Assembly (NCBI GenBank): GCA_021927905.1
Contig: BLLK01000069.1
Coordinates: 2,728,001 to 2,792,000, forward strand
DNA length: 64,000 nucleotides
Source: Chaetoceros tenuissimus
Taxonomy: Eukaryota > Bacillariophyta > Thalassiosirophyceae > Chaetocerotales > Chaetocerotaceae
Direction of reading: 5' to 3'
Within the stretch, counting starts at the first letter, position 1. Every line of letters starts with the position of its first letter. Shown here in pieces: positions 8,980-18,732 of the stretch. The notes beneath the pieces were generated by a model, which worked only from the letters and a program-made list of their open reading frames with translations, was not told the DNA's origin and searched no databases. The position numbers and the translations under genes are program-made.

Positions 8980-9381
8980 ATATTAGGTTTGGAAATTTCG
9001 TTTCTGCGACAAAATTCAAAAAAAAAATGTAGGTCTCCAATAGGGCATTACTGGCTCTTTAACGTATATGACGCGGAGGAGGAATATCGGGGCGCTGCCC
9101 CAAAAAGAAGAAAAGATATTCCAATGACGAATCCATTAGCCATCTAAATAGCACCAAGATAGCACGAATAATTCAAAAACCCAAAACAGAAGAGATTGAG
9201 ATGACACCATCGTTGAAGTTATCACTTTGGATAGTTTCAGCAAACAGCAGAATCAGTGCGGGTCTTCTATTCTCAAAATGGTACACGTAGGCCGCAATGA
9301 GGAATCTTTTTCTTTGAGTTTGTTCTCCTTTGCGATCACAAAAAAGAAAGATTGATAGTATCCTCGATTTTACTTTCAAAG
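8980..9381. other. Upstream region of the FBPase gene
   Basis: This 402-bp spacer separates the right hAT end from the FBPase start. It holds a TGACGC motif near 9069, a sequence reported in CO2-responsive diatom promoters. A GC-rich patch, GGGGCGCTGCCCC, forms a short hairpin near 9090. There is no other gene. Confidence 0.45.
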
Positions 9382-10787
9382 ATGATGATGAAACTCTTCC
9401 TTCTAGTAATCTATTTTGCTTTGAATCATGATGGTGTGCATGCATTCATACCATTGAATTCTAGTATCAAGCGTACTTCACATATGAAGCCTCTTCATGC
9501 AGTGTCACCTGAATTTCAGGAAGTTTGCGAGACTACAGGAGTTACTTTGACTAGATTTATGCATGAAGTGGAGAGATGCAACCCTGAACTTGAGGAACTC
9601 GCCCAATTGTTTAGTGGAATTCAAACTGCAAGTAAAGCAATCACACATTTGGTCAAAAGGAGCCAGTTACCAAGTAGTTCAGTACTTGGTCTAGAGGGCA
9701 ACATTAATGTACAAGGAGAAGATCAAAAAGTGAGTTGAATGTATTATTCTTTCTGAAGCGAGATAATCATATCCTGAAGACTAAAGATTTCATTTTTCAC
9801 TGTCCTTAGAAATTGGATGTAATCACAAATGACTTGCTGAAACGGGCTCTTCGATTTACAGGAAAAGTAGGAGTATTGGCATCTGAAGAGGAAGATAAAC
9901 CAGTAAGTAATCTTTTCATATTTCATGTCTATGCTTCCATCTCAAACTCACCAACCATAATATGTTTAAAACCAAACAAGGTTGACGTTGCTGCTAAAGA
10001 GAAAGAGAAAGAAGTTGTATTTGACGAGGGGTCGAAGTATGTTACTGTGTTCGATCCTCTCGACGGTAGCTCGAATGTAGATGCTGGTATACCAACTGGA
10101 ACTATCTTCGGCATTTTTCATCATGACGAAACTTGCGATATTTCAGACTTTCTTGAGAGTGAAGGCGACTTTGATCCCGACGAAGCAAATTGTATGGTAA
10201 ATACTCTTCAACCTGGTACAAATCTAGCTGCAAGTGGATATGTACTTTATTCATCATCGACTTTTCTAACTCTCACCATTGGGTGTGGTGTCTACGGATT
10301 CACTCTTGATGAGCAGTTGGGAGAATTTGTTTTATCCCATCCTTGTATCGAAATTCCCAAAAGTAAGAATATCATGTCATTTAACGAAGCTAATTGGGAT
10401 CTTTGGGATGAACCTATGCAAGAAGTTCACAAGTCATGGCGAACAGGAACTAGCAAGGTTGGCCAAAGATACACAAGTCGTTATGTTGGTTCCATGGTAG
10501 CAGACGTTCACCGTACCCTTCTTTATGGGGGTGTCTTTGGTTACCCAGCCGACACTAAGAATATCAATGGTAAGCTTCGACTGCTATATGAAGCTGCACC
10601 AATGTCATTTCTAATTGAACAAGCTGGAGGACTATCAACAAGTGGTAGAGAAAGAATCATGGAGATTATCCCTGAGAATGTCCATCAAAGAGTACCAGTG
10701 GTAATGGGGAGTAAAACAGAAGTACAAGAAGTTATCGACTCGTATCGAAAGTGGGATGAATGCAACGATGACGGCTCCATTCTTTAA
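9382..10787 (+). CDS. Plastid fructose-1,6-bisphosphatase, three exons
   Basis: Removes the 1-phosphate from fructose 1,6-bisphosphate in the Calvin cycle. Exons are 9382-9729, 9810-9902 and 9981-10787, giving 415 residues; the 80- and 78-nt introns are GT-AG. The ATG at 9382 gives a signal peptide ending VHAF, the plastid junction. The metal-site motif FDPLDGSSN, GIPTGTIFGI, the AMP/sugar-phosphate loop SRYVGSMVADVHRTL and GGVFGYP are all present. The insertion between GTIFGI and LQPG is the regulatory loop of plastid FBPase. It keeps two cysteines (about C199 and C218) matching the thioredoxin-reduced pair, while the third plant cysteine is replaced (TLQPG). Redox control in the stroma is therefore likely. 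Confidence 0.93.
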
Positions 10788-10885
10788 TTTGCATAGGATA
10801 CAAAGATGCTCCCAAAGATCTATATAATGATTGTTTGCATAAATAAATATACATTCCAAAGAACGGTGACATTATTTTAATCCCT

Positions 10886-12979
10886 TCACCTTGCAGCATT
10901 TAAACCTCGGTCAAGTGCCGAACGACCAAATTCATCCACTTCATTATCGGGTTCACCGTCAAATCTTCCACTTGGTCTTGGGAGGTAGTAGTCATCTGGG
11001 TCCTCTTGCTGTTCATAAGATCCACCATGACTGCGTCTTCGACGTTTCCCACCCCCACCATTTCTTCGTCTTTTATTATCATTTCTTCTTTTATGAGTCT
11101 TAAAGTCACTACCAGGCCCCAATACTGCCTTTGTTGTGTATCCAGGAGGAGGTTTAGGCCACTGTGTTGGTCTTTCGTCAAGAACATCGAGTGAGGTTGC
11201 AACTCGAACAATACATCTTGATCGAGTTCCTCTTCTTCCATAACGATCATTGTGTATCTTTCTAAGAGGGTAGTTACACATTCTCCAACCCATAGCTCCA
11301 AGATTCGTAGTGGAAATAGGGATGTCTTTTGCTTTTCCTGTATCCATCGTATCATCTCCAGAAGTTTGCTCACCAGAAGGCTGTTCTACCCCTTCCACTT
11401 TGAATTCTGCGTTTTCAGTATTCATTGCATCATCATCACCGCTCTGTTGATTACTTGTACCATTTCCATCTTCTGTTTTCAGTGGTATCTCGACAGGAAG
11501 TGGTCTTGACAAAGCCTCCAATGCTCTAGAAGCTGAATATTTATCCCCAAAATGAACATTGCAAGAGAGCTCCCCAAGCCACTCTACATAACTCGGTCCA
11601 TATATTTTGAAGAACGCCATGATATCATCTGTTCGAATCTGCTTGAATGCAGCCCAATCAATTGCAAATAAATGAATTTTGTTTGGAACGCTGATAGGAG
11701 GTTTTGCATCTTCTTCTGCCATTTCACCTTCCTTCAAAACTTCATCTTCTGCTTTACTTTCAATTGGGTGCAAATATAAAGAAGCAGGTGGATCAACCCT
11801 CATATCACCAACAAGTTCTTCATTATCCCAAGCCTGTTCTAGAGGTAATGGATCTCTCTTCTTTTGAACTTCCTCCTGTTTTTCATCATCTTCCATTCCC
11901 TCTTCATTGTCTTGACCCTCATCCATCATTCCCATATCAGCCTTATTCTTTTTCTCTTCCTCTTCGAATCTTTCTTTCCTCTTTCTAGCCTTTTCCTGTT
12001 CTTCAGCACTTTGAATGTCCATTCCAGTTATGAAGCCTTTTTCTGGGTTCGCTCTTAATCTTCTAGCTTCACTCCATTTAAAAAAGGCATCTGGAGCTGG
12101 CTGCTTGTATTCGATACCAAATTTTATTGCTCTCTTCTTAGCTTTGTCACATTCCTTCTGATATTCAGCCCATAGCTCTGCATCTTGCTCATCCATCTCC
12201 TTCTGTGCAGCTAGAGGATCATAAGGAGTAATTGGAATACCACCAAAAGCGGCAAATGCATCAGGCACTGGCATAACTCGGACATTTCTGACTTTCAAGT
12301 CTCTCGCTTTACGACCCAAAGCACTATTACCAATACCAACATACTTCACAGCGTCAACCCCACTTCTTAAAGCATGATACATTGAATCATCGAGAGATGC
12401 AATACAGTTCTTTCCAGGTGTCTTACCAATCCCAACACTTAGCTGGCCATTGCCTTGCAAAATTATCCAATAAGACACGTACTTATCTGATGAACAAATT
12501 TGTGGTGAAGATTCAATCACATCTACAGCTTGTGTTCCATTAACAAGTCTTCTGCGAATAACAGTTTGAATATTGGAAGCAGCACCAATATGAATTGCAT
12601 ATGTTTTTCCAAGTTCAAATGAAGGCTGTGGAGAAAGTGCAACTGCTACACATTCCCTTGCCATAGCTTCAAGAGTCACAACCATACCTTTTGACACCGG
12701 TGATCCCAATGGAAGACGAAGGTTTGAATGAAAATGAATCGGATCCCATCCACCGCAATACCATTCCATAGGTTGAACTCTAATAGTTGCTCCCTCGGGA
12801 GTGTAAGTATATGGAACAATAGAGTGCATCACTGCATTTGCGTTTAATATAGAAGTATCTGTTGATTCTGGTAGTTCCGTCCAGTTGTTTGCATCGTTCT
12901 CATTTGGTTTGATGATGAGATTTTCTGCAGCTGCGACTGCACATTCCGATAAAGATTCGTGTTCAACTTCTCTGGACAT
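10886..12979 (-). CDS. NCBP3-like nuclear RNA-binding protein with a Methyltransf_FA-like N-terminal domain
   Basis: A 697-residue protein. Residues about 50-240 resemble the farnesoic acid O-methyltransferase (Methyltransf_FA) beta-sandwich (WYCGGWDPIHFH ... GKTYAIHIGAASN). A long charged helix (about 270-390) follows. Residues about 440-500 match the RRM-like domain of nuclear cap-binding subunit 3 (IHLFAIDW ... DIMAFFKIYGPSYVEWLG ... SCNVHF). A later MGWRMCNYPLRK segment and basic tail (KRRRNGGGGKRRRR) also fit NCBP3. NCBP3 binds the mRNA cap with NCBP1 and links to the exon junction and export machinery. The combination with the N-terminal domain is unusual. It is convergent with FBPase, 98 bp apart. 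Confidence 0.75.
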   Translation of the reverse strand: MSREVEHESLSECAVAAAENLIIKPNENDANNWTELPESTDTSILNANAVMHSIVPYTYTPEGATIRVQPMEWYCGGWDPIHFHSNLRLPLGSPVSKGMVVTLEAMARECVAVALSPQPSFELGKTYAIHIGAASNIQTVIRRRLVNGTQAVDVIESSPQICSSDKYVSYWIILQGNGQLSVGIGKTPGKNCIASLDDSMYHALRSGVDAVKYVGIGNSALGRKARDLKVRNVRVMPVPDAFAAFGGIPITPYDPLAAQKEMDEQDAELWAEYQKECDKAKKRAIKFGIEYKQPAPDAFFKWSEARRLRANPEKGFITGMDIQSAEEQEKARKRKERFEEEEKKNKADMGMMDEGQDNEEGMEDDEKQEEVQKKRDPLPLEQAWDNEELVGDMRVDPPASLYLHPIESKAEDEVLKEGEMAEEDAKPPISVPNKIHLFAIDWAAFKQIRTDDIMAFFKIYGPSYVEWLGELSCNVHFGDKYSASRALEALSRPLPVEIPLKTEDGNGTSNQQSGDDDAMNTENAEFKVEGVEQPSGEQTSGDDTMDTGKAKDIPISTTNLGAMGWRMCNYPLRKIHNDRYGRRGTRSRCIVRVATSLDVLDERPTQWPKPPPGYTTKAVLGPGSDFKTHKRRNDNKRRRNGGGGKRRRRSHGGSYEQQEDPDDYYLPRPSGRFDGEPDNEVDEFGRSALDRGLNAAR

Positions 12980-13623
12980 GACTGGAAATATAAACCGTAT
13001 TTTATTTCAATCGATGATGCCAAAAGTGATCAACGCTCTAGTTCAACTTGATAATGATCCTTTAACAATGGATCAAGATGTGAAATTGGGTATGGCGGAT
13101 CTTATAAAAGATACCTATGCCTCCAATTAAACTTATGACCAGTGTAAACAGCAGATAGCAGCAGCCCAAAGAGGGTGGTCAAATCGTCATCCCTTTCAGG
13201 TAGGTATTCAATGGTCATTGGTAATAATTTACACTTTTATAAATTAATAGTCTTTCTTTTCTTTCAAAACATTCCAGTCACCTTTCTTAGATGGTAGATA
13301 TGTCTTATTCTTGCATTTGCATATAATATGCACATTCGCCATACCTTTCATAGTTTTTAAAAAGGCACTTTCAAAAGTTCATCTCATGAAAAATGAAAAA
13401 GTATGCGTAGGTAGACATTGTGATGTCAATGACTCGACTCAATGACATCGCAGATGGAAATCACATCTGTTGTTTCTTCTTCAGCACTCAGCACCATCGC
13501 ACCATCACACTTCCCATACATCTTTCTTTCCACTTTCATGCAACCTTTCGTCTAATAACAATAGACCAATTACAGAATCTCATATCTTCTTTGTTACCCT
13601 ATAGTTGTACAACTGGCAAAAAG
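12980..13623. other. Spacer with a coding-like relic
   Basis: A + strand frame from about 13010 to the TAA at 13127-13129 reads MPKVINALVQLDNDPLTMDQ and onwards. After that stop, the same frame continues with coding-like composition up to a GTAGGT at 13200. This looks like a decayed exon, but I cannot name its parent. The remainder is AT-rich upstream sequence of the exonuclease gene. Confidence 0.3.
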
Positions 13624-15054
13624 ATGCTTTGCACAATTGACTGGCTTCGCATTACTTGCCTCTTCATACTATCATTGGCATGTAATGCATTCTCACCAAG
13701 CCCTTCCATTCAGAACATTGGGTCATCTTCTCGCCTATCAAAATCAATTCTATGTTACAGTAATAATGATGAAGACGATCAAAAGAAGTCTTCTACTCGT
13801 AGACCAACGCCTCAACGAAGATTCCGTTCAAATGCTTCGGGAAACTCATCCAAAAATCGTTCACAGAATCAGCAAAGATACAGAAGTTCCGAAGGATATG
13901 AAAGGAATCGGAACTATCAAAGAAACAATCCGAAGAGAAGAAACAGCTCGCATCCTATATTCACAAAAACATGTATAGCTCCAGCTTTAGAGCAATTAAG
14001 TATGAAATCAGATTCTTCAGATGATCAAGATCAAATGTCTCAAGAACAACTCATTTTATCACCATCTGTCATTGAAAACAATAGTGAGAATTGTGAAATA
14101 TACATTTGCGGAGAGCTTCCAGTAACATATACAAATGATTCAAAGACTTTGCAAAGGTGGTTAGCTTCAAATTGTGTAAAACATTCAAAACATGACCAGC
14201 ATACATATCTTGGCTTTGATGTTGAAGCCACTCCAAATGTGCCATGGCGAAAACCAGCCAATAGAGAGTTCATGCATCGTCCTGCAACAGTGCAGCTTTC
14301 AACACCGTATTCATCTATTGTTGTGCATCTTACAGAGAGTGAGAGAGGAACAGGAATGGACCAACAGCCTTCAGCCCTGAAACCATTGGAAGCAATGTTG
14401 AAAGACCCTACAATACTAAAAGTAGGAGCTGGTATAGATGACGACTGTCTAGAATTGTTTAGATGGAAACAAAACCTTGCGACGAGATCGCGATTTGATA
14501 TCGCAGGAATTGGTAGTGATCCTGAAAAAAGAGGAAGAGTGGGATTACAGAAACTAGTTCGAGCAATTGTTGGAGTTGAGCTGGCGAAATCAAAGAAAAT
14601 TGCCATGTCTGATTGGAGCATGGTGCCTCTTAGTAGAAAACAACTTGTATATGCAAGTAGAGATGCGTGGGCAGGAGCAGCAGTGATGACAAATTTAAGA
14701 AATTACGAATCAATGCATATTGATAGCATTGCACAATTGGTTAGAGGTAGAGAACGCGAAATGCACGAGTTGGATTCAAGAGCACGCTTAAGAAAGAAAG
14801 CAAGAGAAGAAAGAAAAGAAATGCTACGACAGGCGAAAGAGATGGCGACATTTTTATATGGAGAAGGCAGGGTAGAGTTAGATGGAGAAAAACTTCATGG
14901 AAAAGAATATAATAAGAGACTCTTTGAAGTCATGCCACCCGAGACGAAAGCTGAACTCGATCGACTTCAAAATATTTTGGATGAGACGAGACCTGATAGC
15001 TTGCTTTTTTTCGACGCTGAAGAGTTGGGCTTAGATTTTTCCTTTGTGGAATAA
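13624..15054 (+). CDS. Plastid-targeted 3'-5' exonuclease (DEDDy, WRN-exo-like)
   Basis: A 476-residue protein of the ribonuclease D/WRN exonuclease family, which removes nucleotides from 3' ends. I chose the ATG at 13624 because it gives a clean signal peptide ending CNAF; the frame opens further upstream without one. A basic, Ser/Arg/Asn-rich linker follows (to about residue 120). The nuclease core has the four acidic signatures: GFDVEATP (D and E), VGAGIDDDC (D) and YASRDAW (Y-x3-D), with RPATVQLSTP between the first two. A charged helical tail (KKAREERKEMLRQ) completes it. It probably acts on RNA or DNA in the plastid; the substrate cannot be told from sequence. Confidence 0.85.
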   Translation: MLCTIDWLRITCLFILSLACNAFSPSPSIQNIGSSSRLSKSILCYSNNDEDDQKKSSTRRPTPQRRFRSNASGNSSKNRSQNQQRYRSSEGYERNRNYQRNNPKRRNSSHPIFTKTCIAPALEQLSMKSDSSDDQDQMSQEQLILSPSVIENNSENCEIYICGELPVTYTNDSKTLQRWLASNCVKHSKHDQHTYLGFDVEATPNVPWRKPANREFMHRPATVQLSTPYSSIVVHLTESERGTGMDQQPSALKPLEAMLKDPTILKVGAGIDDDCLELFRWKQNLATRSRFDIAGIGSDPEKRGRVGLQKLVRAIVGVELAKSKKIAMSDWSMVPLSRKQLVYASRDAWAGAAVMTNLRNYESMHIDSIAQLVRGREREMHELDSRARLRKKAREERKEMLRQAKEMATFLYGEGRVELDGEKLHGKEYNKRLFEVMPPETKAELDRLQNILDETRPDSLLFFDAEELGLDFSFVE

Positions 15055-15356
15055 TTTTATTTGTCATATTTCAACAAATAGGAATGTGTACAAATTTATT
15101 GATTTTCTTGTGTACAAATTAATGGAATAAAGAAAAAATAGAAATGAAATAGAGACCTTCGTCATTGTTTTACTTACAAAACTATTCCCCCTCTAGTCCG
15201 ATACGGTTTTGAAAATGCCGACCCTATGCGGTTACCTCATTACTATTTTTTTTCTGTATGAAAATGAAATTCACGACAGCCAACTCCTCTACACCATCTC
15301 TCTTACAAATCAACCGATTGTCAACACTTTGTCCCTAGTTCTACTAACTCGTCAAG
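15055..15356. other. Upstream region of RPL21
   Basis: AT-rich spacer of about 300 bp between the exonuclease stop and the RPL21 start. I recognise no motif beyond T-rich tracts near 15247. Confidence 0.45.
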
Positions 15357-15845
15357 ATGCCTCACTCATACGGAACCCGTGCTCGCACCCGCCACATGTT
15401 CGCGAAGAAATTTCGCCAACATGGATTGCCAACCCTTTCCCGTTACCAAATGCAAGTAAAGGTTGGTGACTACGTTGATATCTTCGCTGATCCATCCATC
15501 CACAAGGGTATGCCACACAAGCACTATCACGGACGTACTGGAATTGTTTTCAACGTAACCAAGTCTGCTGTTGGAGTTCGTGTTAACAAGATGGTTAACG
15601 GACGTATCCTCGAGAAGCGTATTCATGTACGCATTGAGCACATCCGTGCATCCAAGTGCCAAAAGGAGATCCTTGCTCGTAAGGTAGCTAACGAACAGGC
15701 AAAGGCTGAGGCAGCAAAGACTGGAGTTAAGGTTAACCTTAAGAGACAGCCAAAGCAGCCAAAGGCAGGATACTTCCTTCCAGCTGCTGGACCAGATGGA
15801 GTTATCACCACCATCCAGCCTCTTCCTTTCTCTGACCTTGTTTAA
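15357..15845 (+). CDS. RPL21: 60S ribosomal protein L21 (eL21)
   Basis: A 162-residue intronless gene for large-subunit protein eL21. It begins [20 protein letters not shown], followed by [35 protein letters not shown] and [15 protein letters not shown]. This is the family's KOW/SH3-like core, and the length matches eukaryotic orthologs. The protein packs against 5S and 28S rRNA in the cytosolic 60S subunit. Codon choice shifts towards C-ending codons (ATC, CGT, AAG) relative to neighbours, as expected for a highly expressed gene. Confidence 0.97.
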   Translation: MPHSYGTRARTRHMFAKKFRQHGLPTLSRYQMQVKVGDYVDIFADPSIHKGMPHKHYHGRTGIVFNVTKSAVGVRVNKMVNGRILEKRIHVRIEHIRASKCQKEILARKVANEQAKAEAAKTGVKVNLKRQPKQPKAGYFLPAAGPDGVITTIQPLPFSDLV

Positions 15846-16390
15846 AGTGATTGAAGCCAGTAAAGTAAAGGAAATGGATCAAGACACTGTCGCACAATGG
15901 TTTTGGTTTTTACCTTACCATGTTTCTGCACAGCTTACATTGTAACATTATAATTTGTATGAATTGAAGATATGTCGCATAACGCCTCGTGCGTGTTTCT
16001 GCACATTCCTCATTCTATCTGTAGTTTTATGTATGTTTGCCTTTCCGTTTGATTTAATGAGATTGTGTATCCTCCATCGATGTGTTTCTATGACTTTGTT
16101 TTGTATATTACGAGACACCAATGCTGTAAAAAGAAAGTTTGTAGTAAAGATTGAATTTGATTGATTATCTTGTTGTGCCGGTAGTTTAAAAAGACAGCTA
16201 AGGTTTGTGAGAGTGTCGAAAAAGTAGTGAACAGACATGAAGTTCAACTTGAAAGTGGAATTTATCTCTTGCATAAATTAGACTGTAACAAATTTAGCGA
16301 ATTCAAAATACGTCTACATGAGATTGAAACAAGACTTTAATGTAATTTTTCTATGAAATACAAGTATACAGAAATTTGAAGCCCATTTCT
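15846..16390. other. Tail-to-tail spacer, nothing recognised
   Basis: This 545-bp AT-rich spacer lies between the RPL21 stop and the stop of the plastid membrane protein. It has two overlapping chance frames and no RNA gene that I can identify. Confidence 0.5.
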
Positions 16391-17933
16391 TCATCTTGGA
16401 GTGCGCAGTATTCCCTTGTCTACAAACCATTCCAGGGTCACCGCTACCGCTCCGAACAGTGCCATACTTTCTACAGTGTTGAACAAAAACTGTTGCAACA
16501 TACCCCAGTCCATAAAAATAAGTGGTTCACCGCAAATAAGATTATCACAATAATATGGTACTTGAATATTGCACATACTCCTTATCATTGCCGCAGCTAC
16601 AACGACACCATTAGTCTGATGTAAAGATAAGTCAATTAGAAAACATGATAACAATATTCAAAGTTCAATGCTCGGAAAATTCAGTTGTACTTACCAAGTA
16701 ATCATCCTTGTCATCTTGTATGAAATATCTGTAGAGAATAGCAAAGGCTGCAGCAGAGAAGCCATTCGCTAGTGTATCAAATTGATATTGCGACGCTGCA
16801 TTCACAATCAGTTCATCCCCTGGAAATTTGAATGCATGAAGATACGCGATTGGCGAGACTGCGAAAGGTCCAGTAAAAAATCCAATAAGTCCAGCTTTTC
16901 TTGTATCCCCAGAGAACCAATATTTTTTACCTGCTCTATTTGAGATTGCCCTAATATCTTTCCTTCTCTGAGAACGAGCCTGTGTTTGAAGTTCATCAAT
17001 TATTTCATCCTCTACAAGTTTTCTTTCAGCTTGAGATGATAGACCCTCGTCTCGTTTCTGGTCAACAATTGGATTGACTGGTGGATTGGGTGGATTAAAC
17101 TGCGTTTGTTGTCTGTTGGTAGGTGGGGAGATAATCCTCCTAGCTGAACTCATTGCCCCATTGGAATTAGATGAAGTCATTGCACTTTGGTAGTTGGATG
17201 AACTATAACTACTGTTGATAGTATTCTTTGGTTCTTGGCGTATGATATCACCTCCTCTATCTCTAATGTTTGGATTTACAACACCTCTGTTATTATTTGA
17301 ATTCATAGCAACTCTATTTCCACTATTTGGATTGACGAAAACTTTATTTCCACTTGTCGGATTGACAAATACTCTGTTTCCATTGTTTGGGTTAGGAACA
17401 CTTCTACTTTCCATGTTTTCATTTGGATTGGCATTTTGTCTATATTTACGAAAAGGGTCGACATTTCCACTGGCAACAGAGTTTGGAAATTGGACCGACG
17501 ATGAAGACGGTGTGTAAGATCTCATGTTGTCACCATAATTTGAAGATGATTGACCATAGGAAGGAGACTGTGATCCATAGTCTTGCATATTCGTTTCTTG
17601 AGAGTAAGCTCCAAAGCCATCGAAACCACGAACAATCATCTCAAGTGCATCTCGATCCATGCCAAGGACATCATATCCAGCACTTTGTGCAGCTCGTTGT
17701 AATTGTTCTATCGTCATTCTCGACACATCATTTTGCCTCTTCGGATTAAAGCTATATAATTGACTGCTACTTGACTTTGTTTTACATATCTTTCCCATTG
17801 AGGATGAAAAGTTAATACTTGTAAAAGCTGCATTTTCACCATTGACAGCAACGGAAGTTGTCAGCGAAGTGAGTACTATTACACACGAGAAATGGCTTGA
17901 CTTTGCCATTCTTTTCGGCCGTTTGTTCATCAT
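16391..17933 (-). CDS. Plastid membrane protein of unknown function, two exons
   Basis: Exons 17933-16695 and 16615-16391 join in phase across a 79-nt GT-AG intron, giving 487 residues; the start is the first ATG of the frame. An N-terminal signal peptide ends NAAF, so plastid import is expected. A short helical domain (SRMTIEQLQRAAQSAGYDVL) resembles a Rho-N/SAP-like helix pair. A long Asn/Ser-rich disordered stretch follows, with four tandem copies of NPxxGNRVFV-like decamers. The C-terminus is hydrophobic with three or four membrane segments (GLIGFFTGPFAVSPIAYLHA, LANGFSAAAFAILYRYF, then in exon 2 TNGVVVAAAMIR and ALFGAVAVTLEWFV). The spliced form runs through DDYL-TNGVVV, which supports the intron call. 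Function is unknown. Confidence 0.75.
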
Positions 17934-17939
17934 ATCCAC

Positions 17940-18480
17940 TGTTATAAATACCTAGATATTGCTTCAAATTGGATATTCAACGTTATGGCATGTTCAAGTG
18001 GGGAAAACATTCAATGTCATCATAAGTATCGCCAGTTTTTAGAATTCTTGATTGTTGGATATGTATGCGTTGATGACGTCATAGATTTCAGGTTTTTGCG
18101 CGCAAATTGACTCTGCATAAATTAGTAGAGAAAGTGAAAGTCATTGTTTTAATAATAATACATAGGTAAATGTAATCACGAAAATAGAGCAAGACACAGC
18201 ACTAAGTAATATGAATAATCATAAGGAATAATATTCGGGGTAATGTTTATAGTTTTGTCAAAGTGATATTATACATGTACAATACAAGAAAAAATGAAAA
18301 AACATACAGGCAAAGTAAAAATGATCCACTAAGCTATTTTCAATTTATTACTCTTTCATTAACCAGTGTTATTCAAGTTCAACGCAATCATACTCTTTCA
18401 GCCTTTAGTATGCACGGCATTTCGCCAATTTTGTGCTGGACATGTGATAATCTATGCAAATCAATGAAGAGAGAATTTTT
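17940..18480. other. Upstream region with a CRE palindrome
   Basis: This spacer holds TGACGTCA at 18074-18081, about 140 bp before the ATG of the plastid membrane protein. This octamer is the cAMP-response element; related motifs control CO2-responsive genes in diatoms. The remainder is AT-rich, and I see no other gene. Confidence 0.45.
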
Positions 18481-18567
18481 CCAATCTCAGAAATACCACT
18501 GCAAATTATCAACCCGTGTTCTTTCAGACAGGGATAACTGTTAAAAATGCAATTCATCATTGATTGG
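18481..18567 (-). ncRNA. C/D box snoRNA, copy 1, snR38-like
   Basis: Read on the reverse strand this 87-nt segment has every C/D box part in order. A terminal stem CCAATC/GATTGG is perfect over 6 bp. Box C is ATGATGA (18554-18560), box D' CTGA (18524-18527), box C' TGATAA (18506-18511) and box D CTGA (18487-18490). The D' guide CAGTTATCCCTG (18529-18540) is complementary to CAGGGAUAACUG, a near-universal LSU rRNA segment at the peptidyl-transferase centre. By the box D+5 rule it would 2'-O-methylate the middle G of GGG, equivalent to yeast Gm2815, the target of snR38. It is not a protein exon, and a second copy lies 167 bp away. Confidence 0.85.
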
Positions 18568-18732
18568 AATAAACTTTCTCTCTTCTCAAAATCTATGAAG
18601 ACAGTTGATTACAAACAAATGAATAATACAAAAATGTTTGAATGAAATCAATCTCAGAAATACCACTGCAAATTATCAACCCGTGTTCTTTCAGACAGGG
18701 ATAACTGTTAAAAATGCAATTCATCATTGATT
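18482..18732. repeat. 84-bp perfect direct repeat (snoRNA duplication)
   Basis: 18482-18565 and 18649-18732 are identical, with 83 bp of unrelated sequence between them. Identity stops at the snoRNA ends, as expected if selection or recent duplication acted on the RNA unit. Confidence 0.95.
18649..18732 (-). ncRNA. C/D box snoRNA, copy 2, snR38-like
   Basis: An 84-bp exact copy of the core of the neighbouring snoRNA, with box C at 18721-18727, box D' 18691-18694, box C' 18673-18678 and box D 18654-18657. The guide is identical (18696-18707). Its terminal stem is weaker: only AATC/GATT is retained because the flanks differ. Transcription on the reverse strand would make this the upstream copy of a dicistronic or intron-borne precursor leading towards 17.9 kb. 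Confidence 0.8.

Noticed and set aside
11679-12058. Three overlapping + strand frames of 62-94 codons.
   Set aside because: They are antisense shadows of the acidic, lysine-rich region of the NCBP3-like gene, giving Leu/Phe/Ser-rich nonsense.
18529-18540. CAGGGATAACTG matches large-subunit rRNA on the + strand, suggesting an rRNA fragment.
   Set aside because: The match ends after 12 bases. On the minus strand it sits as the antisense guide next to box D' of a complete C/D snoRNA, which explains it better.
18263-18544. A 93-codon + strand frame over the snoRNA region.
   Set aside because: It runs antisense to the snoRNA, has no recognisable protein content and ends inside the repeat.
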